Below, one piece after another: positions 36,201-43,867 of a DNA stretch of 64,000 nucleotides. Position numbers and translations under genes: made by a program. This DNA comes from Sutcliffiella sp. FSL R7-0096 (GTDB lineage Bacteria; Bacillota; Bacilli; Bacillales; Bacillaceae_I): contig NZ_CP152003.1 of assembly GCF_038595065.1 (NCBI RefSeq), positions 1,406,001 to 1,470,000 of the forward strand, written 5' to 3'. Numbering within the stretch: position 1 is the stretch's first letter; every line of letters starts with the position of its first letter. Under the pieces are notes generated by a model. It saw nothing but the letters and a program-made list of their open reading frames with translations. It was not told the DNA's origin and did no database searches.

Positions 36201-36674
36201 GGGAACAGTTTTGTAGAATATTTGGCTGAAGAACAACTGCTACAAATAAGCAGGGATGCATCGGAAAGATTGGGTCACCTTACACGACAGAGATATGCAT
36301 TGGAGATGGACTCCCAAGGAGGATTTATTATCCGTGATGATGCTAATGGCGGGGTACGAAGACCGGTTTCTTCTCTATCGGGTGGAGAAACATTCTTGAC
36401 CTCTTTAGCCCTCGCGTTGTCATTGTCCGCACAAATCCAATTGCGTGGTGAGTATCCTTTACAATTCTTCTTCCTTGATGAAGGCTTTGGCACATTGGAC
36501 TCCGAATTGTTGGATGCAGTGGTAACCGCACTAGAAAAGCTTCAATCCAACCACCTTGCCGTAGGAGTGATTTCTCATGTCCAAGAGCTAAGAGCACGCC
36601 TGCCAAGACGATTGGTGGTTACACCTGCACAGTCTTCTGGCGTAGGTTCTGTGGTAACATTGGAGAACTTATGA
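33249..36674 (+). CDS. sbcC: SbcC, SMC-like ATPase subunit of SbcCD (Rad50 homologue)
   Basis: An 1141-residue Rad50-type ATPase. Walker A is FGPTGSGKSSILDGM at the N-terminus. Two long Glu/Lys-rich coiled coils flank the zinc hook CPVC (Cys539, Cys542). The C-terminal ATPase half has the signature SSLSGGETFLTSLALALSLS and Walker B FFLDEGFGTLD. With SbcD it processes blocked DNA ends. ATG overlaps the sbcD stop. Length matches B. subtilis SbcC (about 1130). Confidence 0.96.
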   Translation: MKPISLAVTGLHSFREKQVIDFESLCEGGVFGIFGPTGSGKSSILDGMTLALYGKVERASNNTQGIMNHAENLLEVSFLFELENANGKQRFKVERTFKRTDDIRVKSGISRLTEVKDDKHIVIADKASEVNHAIQEILGLTIDDFTRAVVLPQGKFAEFLSLKGADRRQMLQRLFQLEKYGDQLSRKIKEELQEKTRLLGEIHAEQLGLGEATDEAVKEAEKAFKEVGALVDAAEEALQEMENVFESKKKQWEWQTEREQVEQKLQTFLVQEASIKELEVSYTLAEQAENLKPLLEDLKEVEKVIAQWRQKSIQDQAANASAKETLEKSVKSYEAARQKKETDLPVLLSKKEKLVRALKLEEGLSVYQPKVVELQHSIASKKEKLSRIEAQEEKEKDIYVKAIKKQKVLKDELASTAESPARLQLLQKAFEGKQEILHMEKKVLENGAEVRSLQNKISAFQAENQKAEANLQKGKETLLEIFQRTEKHYDQASIMAQWLDWLERQTEQFLQAEQKLAEDAKIHQLAMELARSLEEGEACPVCGSTNHPGVASQEGHREVASSIEESEMGKLPSAISLQKQENLKIKLRLEQLASELHRDLEGETELPRPKESFEKVDKWKKEMDESTDAAGLLAETYRRILTEQKSLIQDLIQLHEKKEQADHFLKSWSGTFQETAKLSSSYIEQREEWKKREESSRQELENKKKQWHKAFEKESFEEIDGNYQAAQETEKRRVELQERINKSVDFIETKEKQLKEVQEMKMEMEKSMYQESLNLDQLNSRIKETQEEVKSIVGENNIQDELKRVELKVNSLNEREREDYQTWTSAQQHAQEREKAASQSEQMVRETKSRLENIQEKWKLDLEKSIFTSMDAVEEAVAYIDYKDQWKKQIEQYWEERKAVEKDLSRLNALIGTERLEETQWQELQEQLQFARKKLREEIERKSAVQQNLTSIKERNERYRSLEEKKAKLTEETQAYQKLQAVFKGNSFVEYLAEEQLLQISRDASERLGHLTRQRYALEMDSQGGFIIRDDANGGVRRPVSSLSGGETFLTSLALALSLSAQIQLRGEYPLQFFFLDEGFGTLDSELLDAVVTALEKLQSNHLAVGVISHVQELRARLPRRLVVTPAQSSGVGSVVTLENL

Positions 36675-36745
36675 TGCTTTGTCTGTATCTGAAGGTATAA
36701 GAGGGTGAGGCTTATGATTCTGACTGTTGGAGGTGTAGGGTGTAA

Positions 36746-37057
36746 ATGGCAAAAAAGAAAAAGCGGGACATTGGAACCTGTGAGCTTTGTGAAAGGGAAG
36801 AAGTGGAAATAACGGTCCATCATCTGATCCCGAAGGAAATGGGGGGAACCTTTCTTCCAACGGCAAATCTTTGTATTCCATGTCATAAGCAGATACATGC
36901 TCTTTACACGAATGAAGAACTTGCCACACGTCTGAATACAGTTCTCCTTTTGAAGGATGACCCGAAGATCACTTCCTTCATTAAATGGATCCAAAAACAG
37001 CCGTCCACCAAAATACCACTAACTCGCAAATCAAACGAACGAAAGAAAAGACGCTAA
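36746..37057 (+). CDS. yisB: YisB, HNH-type zinc-finger endonuclease-like protein
   Basis: A 103-residue protein with an HNH fold and two CxxC pairs: CELCERE, then HHLIPKEMGG, an Asn (TANLC) and CIPCHKQIH. These give zinc binding and the His-Asn-His active site. The N- and C-termini are strongly basic (AKKKKR and RKSNERKKRR), consistent with nucleic-acid binding. No function is established for YisB. It follows sbcC by about 70 bases in the order seen in B. subtilis and converges on the gerP operon. Confidence 0.87.
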   Translation: MAKKKKRDIGTCELCEREEVEITVHHLIPKEMGGTFLPTANLCIPCHKQIHALYTNEELATRLNTVLLLKDDPKITSFIKWIQKQPSTKIPLTRKSNERKKRR

Positions 37058-37061
37058 ATTC

Positions 37062-37097
37062 AAAAGCCGTGCCACTTGCGTGGGCACGGCTTTTATT
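37062..37097. terminator. Bidirectional terminator between yisB and gerPF
   Basis: AAAAGCCGTGCC pairs with GGCACGGCTTTT around ACTTGCGTG-type loop sequence, with A and T tracts on both sides. It serves yisB (forward) and the gerP operon (reverse). Confidence 0.9.
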
Positions 37098-37311
37098 TAT
37101 TCGCCACAATATCCTGGTCATTGATGTCAGGGTCGATAGTGTTGGTGGCGCTGAGACCGTTGTTGGTGATGACGAAGTTTCCGGTGTTAAGTGCACCGGA
37201 TCCTGCTGAGGTTTTGGAGGCGGATTTGGGAGAAATATAGAAAGAATCCCCGAAGTTGATGACTCCTCCGCCTACGCTGTTGATGGCGACCGGACCTACG
37301 ATAGCTGGCAT
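37093..37311 (-). CDS. gerPF: GerPF spore-coat germination protein, copy 2
   Basis: A 72-residue protein of the GerPA/GerPF family: MPAIVGPVAINSVGGGVINF, then SFYISPKSASKTSAGSGALN, TGN and a NTIDPDINDQD tail. GerP proteins are coat-associated and let nutrients reach germinant receptors in the spore. The frame is open further upstream, but the conserved MPAIVGP start at 37311 has AAAGGATG before it. It is 121 bases after another GerPF-like gene and has its own sigma-K-like promoter candidate. Two GerPF copies in one locus is unusual. Confidence 0.9.
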   Translation of the reverse strand: MPAIVGPVAINSVGGGVINFGDSFYISPKSASKTSAGSGALNTGNFVITNNGLSATNTIDPDINDQDIVANK

Positions 37312-37394
37312 GCAGAACATCCTTTTGTTGTCGGCCGTTTCTGTTATCGCAGTTTTGGACCGCGACACAACGAACCGCCTTGTTTTGATACTTA

Positions 37395-37421
37395 CACTAT
37401 ATGAAATCTAGCCTAAAAGGT
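37395..37421 (-). promoter_or_regulatory. Possible sigma-K promoter before second gerPF
   Basis: The reverse strand has AC at 37421-37420 and, 16 bases on, CATATAGTG (37403-37395), close to the sigma-K -10 CATAnnnTA (last base differs). It lies between the two gerPF copies. Confidence 0.4.
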
Positions 37422-37432
37422 GAAGGAGATGT

Positions 37433-37651
37433 TTATTTATTCCCGCTGACGTTCTGATCCGTCAAGTCAGGATCAATCGTATTGGTAGCATTAAGTCCGC
37501 TATTTGTATTAATAATATTTCCGGTGTTGGACCCACCGGAACCTTCGCTGGTCTTTCCGGTACCTTTTGGGCTAATATAAAAGGTGTCCCCGAAATTAAT
37601 GGTACCCCCACCGATACTAGTCACTTTTACAGGGCCAATAATAGAAGGCAT
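37433..37651 (-). CDS. gerPF: GerPF-like spore-coat germination protein, copy 1
   Basis: A 72-residue GerPF-family protein: MPSIIGPVKVTSIGGGTINF, SFYISPK-type core (TFYISPKGTGKTSEGSG), and NTIDPDLTDQNVSGN tail. It is about 60% like the copy at 37093 by eye. The start follows GAGGAGGAATAG and lies three bases after the gerPE stop, so it is the operon's original last gene position. Role as for other GerP proteins: coat permeability to germinants. Confidence 0.9.
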   Translation of the reverse strand: MPSIIGPVKVTSIGGGTINFGDTFYISPKGTGKTSEGSGGSNTGNIINTNSGLNATNTIDPDLTDQNVSGNK

Positions 37652-37654
37652 CCG

Positions 37655-38074
37655 CTATTCCTCCTCATCCCTAATTGCACTTTTTATAGGAATACCCATC
37701 GCTTGATGCACTTCAGGACCTAAAAGTTGCCTGATATGTTTGATTCTTACTTCTGCACAAATTGTCTGGGAGGATCCGACCTGCAGGACAGAGGAAGAGG
37801 ATACACCCTTTACTGTGATATGATTGACGCAAATGTTCGGATTTGGATTTGAAACAGACATATTCACGTTCTCCGTTACCCTTGGCAATGGGTATTCCAA
37901 GGTGAAAATGGGGAAATCAGAAAAATCACCTTCATTTCCATAAAATTTTGGGAACTCCCGTTTGACCGCAAGTGCTTGAGATTTGGCGTTAATATAACAA
38001 GAATCACCAATGTGAAAATAAGAACTGAATGACAAAGAATGCAGATTGATTTCATTTACTCTGGAAATCCTCAT
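37655..38074 (-). CDS. gerPE: GerPE spore germination protein
   Basis: A 139-residue protein between gerPD and gerPF, in the fixed order of the gerP operon. It begins MRISRVNEINLHSLSFSSYF and contains the coat-motif-like HIGDSCYINAKSQALAVKRE and VKGVSSSSVLQVGSSQTIC segments shared with GerPD/GerPB (GVSSSS.xxVG). The ATG is three bases after the gerPD stop. It is needed with the other GerP proteins for a germinant-permeable coat. Confidence 0.88.
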   Translation of the reverse strand: MRISRVNEINLHSLSFSSYFHIGDSCYINAKSQALAVKREFPKFYGNEGDFSDFPIFTLEYPLPRVTENVNMSVSNPNPNICVNHITVKGVSSSSVLQVGSSQTICAEVRIKHIRQLLGPEVHQAMGIPIKSAIRDEEE

Positions 38075-38077
38075 GGC

Positions 38078-38254
38078 CTATTCCGTAGTAAGTGGAACAA
38101 AAGGGCCAATGATTAATGATTCCGGAGGAGTATCAAAATAGGAAGATAGGCAGATATTCTGAGTATCTCCAACTAGAAAGATGGAGGAGGAAGAGACCCC
38201 TAGAATATTGATATTATCCACTTGCAGATTGTGATTTGTTACTTGAAAATTCAT
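38078..38254 (-). CDS. gerPD: GerPD spore germination protein
   Basis: A 58-residue protein read on the reverse strand from ATG at 38254. It starts MNFQVTNHNLQVDNINILGV, continues SSSSIFLVGDTQNICLSS, and ends LIIGPFVPLTTE. The IGPFVPLT ending is shared with GerPB (LGPFVPLTGTE). Length equals that of B. subtilis GerPD. It lies between gerPC and gerPE with short spacers. Confidence 0.9.
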   Translation of the reverse strand: MNFQVTNHNLQVDNINILGVSSSSIFLVGDTQNICLSSYFDTPPESLIIGPFVPLTTE

Positions 38255-38273
38255 TGATTAACACCACGCATAT

Positions 38274-38891
38274 TTATTTTTGGTGAGGCAGGCTTTGAAT
38301 AAAGGCTGCAAAGGCTTTATCCATATCGCCTTGTAGTTGTTGGATGGTGATCTCTTTAATTTTTTCATCGTTATAACCTTTTTGAACAGCTTCTGCCGTG
38401 ATGGTATTCAACTTGTGATTGACACGGGAAGGGAGCTGTTTATTTACATCTTGGATCATAAAATCATAATAATGATCCTCTAAGGTCCTGCCTTGCTGTT
38501 TTGCAATGTGTTTGATTTTCGTTTCCCCGTTTTTCTCCAAATACTCCCGTAAATCTGCTTCTATTCCTTTTGCAAGATTTTGGTTTCTTTGTGAAACCGG
38601 GACTTCCAGGTTGTTTTGGGTAACGATGAAGTCTTCGATCTCACCCGATGACCCGGGGGTCAGGCCGATATTTAATGTACCCTCGAGTGTTTCCACTTTA
38701 AGCTGATCAAATTTATACTCAATTCTTTCTATGTTCATACTTGGTTTTTCTTTTAATTGGATGATCTCCTTTTGCATAAGCTTTACTAGCTCCTCAAGGG
38801 TGGAGATCTGCTTGGTCTGGTTTTCAACTACTTGTTGAAGCTGCTGTATCTGTTGTTGTGATTGATAAAAGTACTGATAGTTATTGTACAT
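38274..38891 (-). CDS. gerPC: GerPC spore germination protein
   Basis: A 205-residue protein, the only large member of the operon. After MYNNYQYFYQ comes a coiled coil (QSQQQIQQLQQVVENQTKQI to about residue 55), then IERIEYKFDQLKVETLEGTL NIG, the characteristic GerPC core, and an amphipathic C-terminus. The ATG at 38891 has AGAGGTGGG before it; an in-frame GTG at 38900 is less well placed. Confidence 0.9.
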   Translation of the reverse strand: MYNNYQYFYQSQQQIQQLQQVVENQTKQISTLEELVKLMQKEIIQLKEKPSMNIERIEYKFDQLKVETLEGTLNIGLTPGSSGEIEDFIVTQNNLEVPVSQRNQNLAKGIEADLREYLEKNGETKIKHIAKQQGRTLEDHYYDFMIQDVNKQLPSRVNHKLNTITAEAVQKGYNDEKIKEITIQQLQGDMDKAFAAFIQSLPHQK

Positions 38892-38987
38892 GCGACCCAC
38901 CTCTTTCCTTGGTTTGCTAAGGTCTTGAGAATCATCTCTAATACTTTATGCAACTCTCGAAAATGGGTGAATGCCCAGAAGAAAAAA

Positions 38988-39233
38988 TCACTCTGTACCT
39001 GTTAAGGGGACAAAAGGTCCTAAAGTGTCTGTGCTTGAGCCAACTTGCTGTCCTTGGGCTATCTCGGCACTACTTACCGGGGCGGGTTCCACAAATCCTC
39101 CTGTGTTATAAAGATTAGATAAGGATTTAATGACCCCGGCACTACCTATCTGGAAAACAGAAGAGTTTGTGATTCCACCAATTTTTAAATGGTGGATGAC
39201 GATGTTTTGGTTGATAAAAAAATTGGATGACAT
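38988..39233 (-). CDS. gerPB: GerPB spore germination protein
   Basis: An 81-residue protein: MSSNFFINQNIVIHHLKIGG, then ITNSSVFQIGSAGVIKSLSN and an Ala/Gln-rich tail ending LGPFVPLTGTE. This is the GerPB pattern. TTAAGGAGGGGCC precedes the start. The 164-base gap to gerPA holds a dispersed repeat and is far longer than the other gaps in the operon. Confidence 0.9.
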   Translation of the reverse strand: MSSNFFINQNIVIHHLKIGGITNSSVFQIGSAGVIKSLSNLYNTGGFVEPAPVSSAEIAQGQQVGSSTDTLGPFVPLTGTE

Positions 39234-39255
39234 ATAGGCCCCTCCTTAATATATA

Positions 39256-39345
39256 TTGTCTAGCTCTAGGAGCCAGCGTCTATCAAACTTCCCTTCCCTC
39301 CTTACGATAAGCTCAACATCGAATCGCTTTCGCTCTTTGTGTCCA
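39256..39345. repeat. Dispersed GTCTAGCTC-type repeat between gerPA and gerPB
   Basis: The sequence begins ATTGTCTAGCTCTAGGAGCC and runs through ACGATAAGCTCAACATCGAA to TCGCTTTCGCTC. I recognise this as resembling an intergenic repeat family found in many Bacillaceae genomes (TGTCTAGCTCCAGCGCCTA type). No coding capacity. Confidence 0.6.
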
Positions 39346-39397
39346 TACGGATCAGTCCAGTTTGTACGCCGCTGAACAGGCACCCTTTGCATTTGAT

Positions 39398-39619
39398 CTA
39401 CATATTTAACGCCACTGGTTGATCATTGACGTCCTGGTCATACGTATTTGTCTGGCTGTTGGTGTTGCTTACTGAAATATTGTCTCCTGTATTAAAGCTT
39501 CCGGCTCCTGCAAATGTTTTAGCTGAACTGACCGGAGACATCTGGAAAACGTCCCCGATATGAAATATCCCGGAGTTACCGATGCTGTTAACACTTACAG
39601 CTCCGACGATTGCTGGCAT
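39398..39619 (-). CDS. gerPA: GerPA spore germination protein
   Basis: A 73-residue protein, first in the operon: MPAIVGAVSVNSIGNSGIFH, IGDVFQMSPVSSAKTFAGAG, SFNTGDNISVSN, ending NTYDQDVNDQPVALNM. It is a paralogue of GerPF with the same MPAIVG start. AAAAGGAGTAAACG precedes the ATG. Transcription probably starts at the sigma-K promoter at 39654-39680, in the mother cell late in sporulation. Confidence 0.92.
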   Translation of the reverse strand: MPAIVGAVSVNSIGNSGIFHIGDVFQMSPVSSAKTFAGAGSFNTGDNISVSNTNSQTNTYDQDVNDQPVALNM

Positions 39620-39653
39620 AAACGTTTACTCCTTTTCTGTGCGCTTATTGTTA

Positions 39654-39680
39654 TATCCTATGACATTAGCCCGGTATTGT
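39654..39680 (-). promoter_or_regulatory. Sigma-K promoter of the gerP operon
   Basis: The reverse strand carries AC (39680-39679), a 16-base spacer and CATAGGATA (39662-39654), a perfect match to the sigma-K -10 CATAnnnTA. It is 35 bases upstream of gerPA. Confidence 0.7.
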
Positions 39681-39789
39681 GAGTGTATAATTGTAATCGG
39701 CAATCAAGTGCATTTGATGATAGGAATATTAAGGAAAAAAAGCTATAATGTTCTGTATGAGATTAAAGAGGCAAGAGGGAGGAATCTGG

Positions 39790-40965
39790 ATGCAAGCGGC
39801 ACCGATACAAGAAAAAGAGAGAATTGTAGCATTGGATATTATTAGGGGGATCGCGATATTAGGTATTTTCCTAGTGAATATGCCTTCGTTCTTTTCACCA
39901 ATGCTGTATGTGAACATGAAAACATATTGGTCAGAAACCAGGGACATCGTTGTAATGAATGGCGTGGATATTCTTGCTCAGGCAAGCTTTTACACACTAT
40001 TTTCGTTTTTGTTTGGGTATGGATTTATTATTTTTGTAAAAAGGGTGGCTGAGAAAAATCTATCTGTACCCAAATATTTTTCTAGGAGACTAATCGTATT
40101 GCTGGTGATAGGAGTGATCCATGCATTCTTCATATGGCATGGGGATATTCTTATTACATATGCATTATGCGGATTTCTATTATTAGTGATGAGGAATATG
40201 TCATCAAAAGCAATGGTGTGGACGGGGCTTTTGCTCATTGTGATACCAACAATCCTGTTATCGTTATTAATGCTTCTTGTGTCCATGACAATGGGGGACG
40301 CAGATCTCTATTCCACATTAAAAGGGAATGTTGGACAATCTTTGGAGGTATATGCGAATGGAACGTTTATGGAGATAACCAAACAGCGTATTTCCGATTG
40401 GTCCTTTGTTAATATAGCAAACTTCTTTTTTATCGTGCTTTCCGTATTGCCAATGTTTCTTATTGGGGCAGCAGCAGCTAAATCGAACTGGCTAGAAAAA
40501 GTGGAAGAGCATCTATCAGGAATGAAAAAGCTGTGGCTATTAACTCTTGTCCTGGCACTGATCTTTAAGCTGCTTCCGTATTATACGCAACAAAACTATG
40601 CTACGGAATATTTACAAGATGGCATAGGTGGTCCGGCAAGTGCAGTGTTCTATTTCCTTACGGTTGTATTGGTTACCAGAACGAGCTTAGGGTTAAAGCT
40701 GTTATCTCCGTTCCAATATGTAGGGAAAATGAGCTTGACCAATTATTTGTTCCAATCTGTTGTATGTTCCTTGATTTTTTACAGTTATGGATTAGGGTTA
40801 TATGGTTCATTCACTCCGTTTCAAGGACTCTGGCTTGTACTAGGAATATATGTCTTCCAAATTATTATCAGTAGAATATGGGTGTATAATTTCTATTATG
40901 GACCGATGGAATGGCTATGGAGAGTTGGAACTTACGGCAACAGACCAAAATTTAAAAAGATGTGA
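39790..40965 (+). CDS. DUF418-family membrane protein
   Basis: A 391-residue polytopic membrane protein. It starts with ERIVALDIIRGIAILGIFLV NM, the DUF418 N-terminal signature (D-RG-AilGI). The C-terminal DUF418 domain has GKMSLTNYLFQS and GLYGSFTPFQGLWLV, ending WRVGTYGNRPKF. Related to YeiB/YxaH; function unknown. ATG 39790 follows GGGAGGAATCTGG; a frame open from 39748 lacks a ribosome binding site. Its stop lies inside the hairpin that terminates yisI. Confidence 0.87.
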   Translation: MQAAPIQEKERIVALDIIRGIAILGIFLVNMPSFFSPMLYVNMKTYWSETRDIVVMNGVDILAQASFYTLFSFLFGYGFIIFVKRVAEKNLSVPKYFSRRLIVLLVIGVIHAFFIWHGDILITYALCGFLLLVMRNMSSKAMVWTGLLLIVIPTILLSLLMLLVSMTMGDADLYSTLKGNVGQSLEVYANGTFMEITKQRISDWSFVNIANFFFIVLSVLPMFLIGAAAAKSNWLEKVEEHLSGMKKLWLLTLVLALIFKLLPYYTQQNYATEYLQDGIGGPASAVFYFLTVVLVTRTSLGLKLLSPFQYVGKMSLTNYLFQSVVCSLIFYSYGLGLYGSFTPFQGLWLVLGIYVFQIIISRIWVYNFYYGPMEWLWRVGTYGNRPKFKKM

Positions 40966-40984
40966 GCATATGCCTCACATCTTA
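40953..40984 (-). terminator. Terminator of yisI (overlaps end of the DUF418 gene)
   Basis: AAGATGTGAG / CTCACATCTT forms a perfect stem. On the reverse strand it is followed by TTTTTAAATTTT. The stop codon of the forward gene (40963-40965) lies inside it. Confidence 0.75.
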
Positions 40985-40985
40985 A

Positions 40986-41165
40986 TCATTGTGCAAAGGA
41001 ATATTTATTTTGATTTTCCATTAGACGAAGTTGCTGTTGCGATTGTTTATTCAGCAGTACATCTAATTCCTGACTGCATCTGACAGTTTGTGACGCAGTA
41101 AATCCGTATTCTTTTGCGCAATGAATCATTTGCTGTCTTTTTAATTCGATTTTTAATGCCAACAT
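40986..41165 (-). CDS. yisI: YisI, Spo0E-like aspartyl-phosphate phosphatase
   Basis: A 59-residue protein read on the reverse strand from ATG at 41165 (AATGGAGTAGAAGAAA upstream). It has the Spo0E-family signature SQELDVLLN at about 31-39 within a two-helix hairpin (residues 2-20 and 22-50 or so). Proteins of this family dephosphorylate Spo0A-P and delay sporulation; YisI does so in B. subtilis and lies at this place beyond gerPA. It is too short for most ORF cut-offs. Its own terminator follows. Confidence 0.85.
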   Translation of the reverse strand: MLALKIELKRQQMIHCAKEYGFTASQTVRCSQELDVLLNKQSQQQLRLMENQNKYSFAQ

Positions 41166-41322
41166 TTTCTTCTACTCCATTACGATAAGATTAAGTAACG
41201 CAAGCGGTTGTCCCTATTATGGCACGGTCTATCCAAGAAAAAAAGCACTTCGATAAAACAAGTCATAATATAACAAATTACTACATAAATCATGTGTGAC
41301 GAGAGAGGAGCATCAATGAAAA

Positions 41323-42228
41323 ATGCATTTTGTAACGATGGAAATACAAGGTGAGATAAGAATTGGATTAACTGATGAGGCTCAACATTATGTACTTGAT
41401 CTACACAAAGCACAGAAAGAATTAGGTAATGGGACAGTATGGCCATCCACCCTATTGGGAGGAATAGAACAGGGAGGGTCCTTTGTCGAAAGTGTTTCCA
41501 TGTTAAGAGATCGAGTCTTTATGCAAAGGGACTCTGAATCTTATTTTTATCCGATGAAGGAAGTTCATCTTCATGCTCCTATCCCAAAGCCGCTTAAGAA
41601 CATCTTCTGTGTTGGAAAAAACTATCGTGACCATGTTCTTGAAATGGGAAGTGAAGGGGATATCCCTGAGCATATCATGATTTTCACAAAGGCTCCTACT
41701 TCTGTAATAGGCCCAGGTGCTTCCATTGAAAGCCATGAAAATCTTACAGACCAATTGGATTATGAAGGGGAGCTGGCTATTGTCATCGGTAAATCAGGCA
41801 AGGGCATTTCTATGGAGAATGCCATGGATCACGTATTCGGTTACACCATCGTCAATGATATTACTGCAAGGGATATGCAGAAAAAGCATAAACAGTTCTT
41901 TTTAGGGAAAAGTCTGGATGGATCTTGTCCGATGGGGCCGGCAATTGTCCATAAATCATTTATTGAAAATCCACATAGCTTGATGTTGGAAACGAAAGTG
42001 AATGGGGAGGTCCGCCAACGTGAATCTACTGAACTGATGATTTTCTCGATACCTGAAATCATCGCCACCCTTTCAAAGGGGATGACCTTGGAGCCTGGGG
42101 ATGTCATAGCAACCGGAACCCCTGCTGGAGTTGGAAAAGGCTTTGAACCTCCTCGCTTTTTGAAAAAGGGAGATATGGTAGAGGTAAGTGTGGAAAAAAT
42201 GGGAACATTGAAGAATGTTGTGGTTTGA
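41323..42228 (+). CDS. yisK: YisK, fumarylacetoacetate-hydrolase-family enzyme
   Basis: A 301-residue FAH-superfamily protein. The metal-binding region includes EGELAVVIGKSG-like YEGELAIVIGKSG and VFGYTIVNDITARDMQKK HKQF; the C-terminal LEPGDVIATGTPAGVGKG loop is diagnostic. B. subtilis YisK has oxaloacetate decarboxylase activity and is tied to cell-shape control through Mbl. Start at 41323 gives the same length as B. subtilis. An ATG at 41316 is nearer the GAGAGGAG site but is out of frame and closes after 13 codons, so the start is slightly uncertain. Confidence 0.93.
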   Translation: MHFVTMEIQGEIRIGLTDEAQHYVLDLHKAQKELGNGTVWPSTLLGGIEQGGSFVESVSMLRDRVFMQRDSESYFYPMKEVHLHAPIPKPLKNIFCVGKNYRDHVLEMGSEGDIPEHIMIFTKAPTSVIGPGASIESHENLTDQLDYEGELAIVIGKSGKGISMENAMDHVFGYTIVNDITARDMQKKHKQFFLGKSLDGSCPMGPAIVHKSFIENPHSLMLETKVNGEVRQRESTELMIFSIPEIIATLSKGMTLEPGDVIATGTPAGVGKGFEPPRFLKKGDMVEVSVEKMGTLKNVVV

Positions 42229-42274
42229 CTAGCGTCTGAAATGGAATCAACTATTCAGGATGATCATTTTAAAT

Positions 42275-42318
42275 AAAAGCTGTCCAAAGGTCTCTCAAAA
42301 CCCTTCGGACAGCTTTTG
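42275..42318. terminator. Bidirectional terminator between yisK and rocD
   Basis: AAAAGCTGTCC pairs with GGACAGCTTTT across a 21-base loop; it serves both converging genes. Confidence 0.88.
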
Positions 42319-42322
42319 TATT

Positions 42323-43519
42323 TTAAACAGATAATACTTGCTTCACTTTACCAATTGCCCAATCCAGATCTTTCTTGGAAATCACTAAAGGCGGCGCAAA
42401 ACGGATTACCGTTTCATGCGTTTCTTTGCACAATAAACCTTCTTCTTTTAACTTTTCACAATAAGGGCGAGCTGCCTCTGTCAGTTCCACACCGATAAAG
42501 AGTCCGCGACCGCGCACTTCTTTAATTATAGGATTATTGATGGTACGTAACTCTTCCATCATATAGTTACCAAGTTCAAAGGAACGCTCAACCAACTCTT
42601 CTTCTTCAAGAACTTCCAGTGCCGCCATTGAAACAGCACAAGCCAATGGGTTTCCTCCGAAAGTGGAGCCGTGGGAGCCTGGGTTGAAAACACCAAGGAT
42701 GTCTTTGTTCGCTGCTACGCAGGAGATCGGGAATACCCCTCCGCCAAGCGCTTTTCCTAATATGTACATATCAGGCTCGACATTTTCCCAGTCACAAGCG
42801 AAAAGTTTACCTGAACGTCCAAGGCCAGCCTGGATTTCATCGGCCACGTACAATACGTTGTTGGCTTTACAAACTTCATAAGCTTCAGAAAGGAATCCTT
42901 CAGCAGGGATATTAATGCCGGCCTCCCCTTGGATTGGTTCAAAAATGAAAGCGGCAGTGTTAGGTGTGATTGCACCTTTAAGCGCTTCGATGCTACCGTA
43001 AGGAATAACCTTGATTCCAGGAAGCATAGGACCGAAACCTTGTTGATACTCTTCACTGGAAGACATGGATACAGCGGTCATCGTACGGCCGTGAAAATTG
43101 TCTTCACAAACGATGATTTCTGCTTGGTTGACAGGTACATCTTTTACGTCATAAGCCCAGCGACGAACAGCCTTTACTGCTGTTTCCACAGCTTCTGCAC
43201 CGGTGTTCATAGGTAGTACCATGTTTTTCTTTGTGAGGTTAGCCATCTTTTCATACCAAGGCCCAAGCTGGTCATTATGAAAAGCCCGGGATGTCAGCGT
43301 AATTTTATCTGCCTGGTCTTTTAAGGCTTGTATGATTTTCGGGTGACGATGCCCCTGATTAACGGCGGAATAGGCACTTAACATATCCATGTACTTGTTG
43401 CCTTCCGGATCTTCCACCCAAACCCCTTCTGCTTTTGAGATGACGATTGGTAGCGGGTGATAGTTATTGGCACCGAATTTTTCTGTGATACTGATGATGT
43501 CATGCGTTTTGGTTGTCAT
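42323..43519 (-). CDS. rocD: Ornithine aminotransferase
   Basis: A 398-residue class III aminotransferase that converts ornithine and 2-oxoglutarate to glutamate semialdehyde (pyrroline-5-carboxylate) and glutamate in arginine breakdown. The PLP lysine is Lys256 ([10 protein letters not shown]), with [16 protein letters not shown] just before and [14 protein letters not shown] [17 protein letters not shown] binding the phosphate. Length and start [20 protein letters not shown] match RocD. It is not at this place in B. subtilis and is flanked by a MITE-like repeat, so it was probably moved in. A TATAAT at 43564-43569 lies just downstream of that repeat. Confidence 0.95.
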   Translation of the reverse strand: MTTKTHDIISITEKFGANNYHPLPIVISKAEGVWVEDPEGNKYMDMLSAYSAVNQGHRHPKIIQALKDQADKITLTSRAFHNDQLGPWYEKMANLTKKNMVLPMNTGAEAVETAVKAVRRWAYDVKDVPVNQAEIIVCEDNFHGRTMTAVSMSSSEEYQQGFGPMLPGIKVIPYGSIEALKGAITPNTAAFIFEPIQGEAGINIPAEGFLSEAYEVCKANNVLYVADEIQAGLGRSGKLFACDWENVEPDMYILGKALGGGVFPISCVAANKDILGVFNPGSHGSTFGGNPLACAVSMAALEVLEEEELVERSFELGNYMMEELRTINNPIIKEVRGRGLFIGVELTEAARPYCEKLKEEGLLCKETHETVIRFAPPLVISKKDLDWAIGKVKQVLSV

Positions 43520-43579
43520 ATATGGAATACCTCCATCTAATCAATGTAATGGCTTTCAAAGGTATTATATCATTGTTAG

Positions 43580-43765
43580 TGACTGTTTTCGAAAAAATTG
43601 TTGTTTTTACTAAAAATCATACTATCTGTTATACTTCGTACTGACGTGCTCTTTTCCTGTATTTACAGAAGTATAGCATTGGTTCGTTTAGAGTAGATGA
43701 ACAGTAAAAAGTCCAAGTGCTGACTTTTTATTAAAGTGTAACAACTATTTAGAAAAAAGAGCTTG
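43580..43765 (-). repeat. MITE-like dispersed repeat, copy 2 (inverted)
   Basis: Read on the reverse strand it begins AAGCTCTTTTTTCTAAATAG, contains AAAAAGTCAGCACTTGGACT and AAAAGAGCACGTCAGTA, and ends AAAATTTTTTCGAAAACAGTC in degenerate inverted form. It is an inverted homologue of the copies at 3891 and 44212. It fills the 43520-43867 gap except for short flanks and ends within the rocD promoter region. Confidence 0.7.
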
Positions 43766-43867
43766 GTTAACATACAAATTCTTATATTAGGGGAATTTAT
43801 TTAGTTTTTTTTCGTCTATATGGTATGATACAAGTAGTTTTGAGTTGAAAGAAGGAGGTTAGAAAAT

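Noticed and set aside
41316-41356. ATG at 41316 as yisK start
   Set aside because: Out of frame with the conserved protein and closes after 13 codons; ATG 41323 gives the family length.
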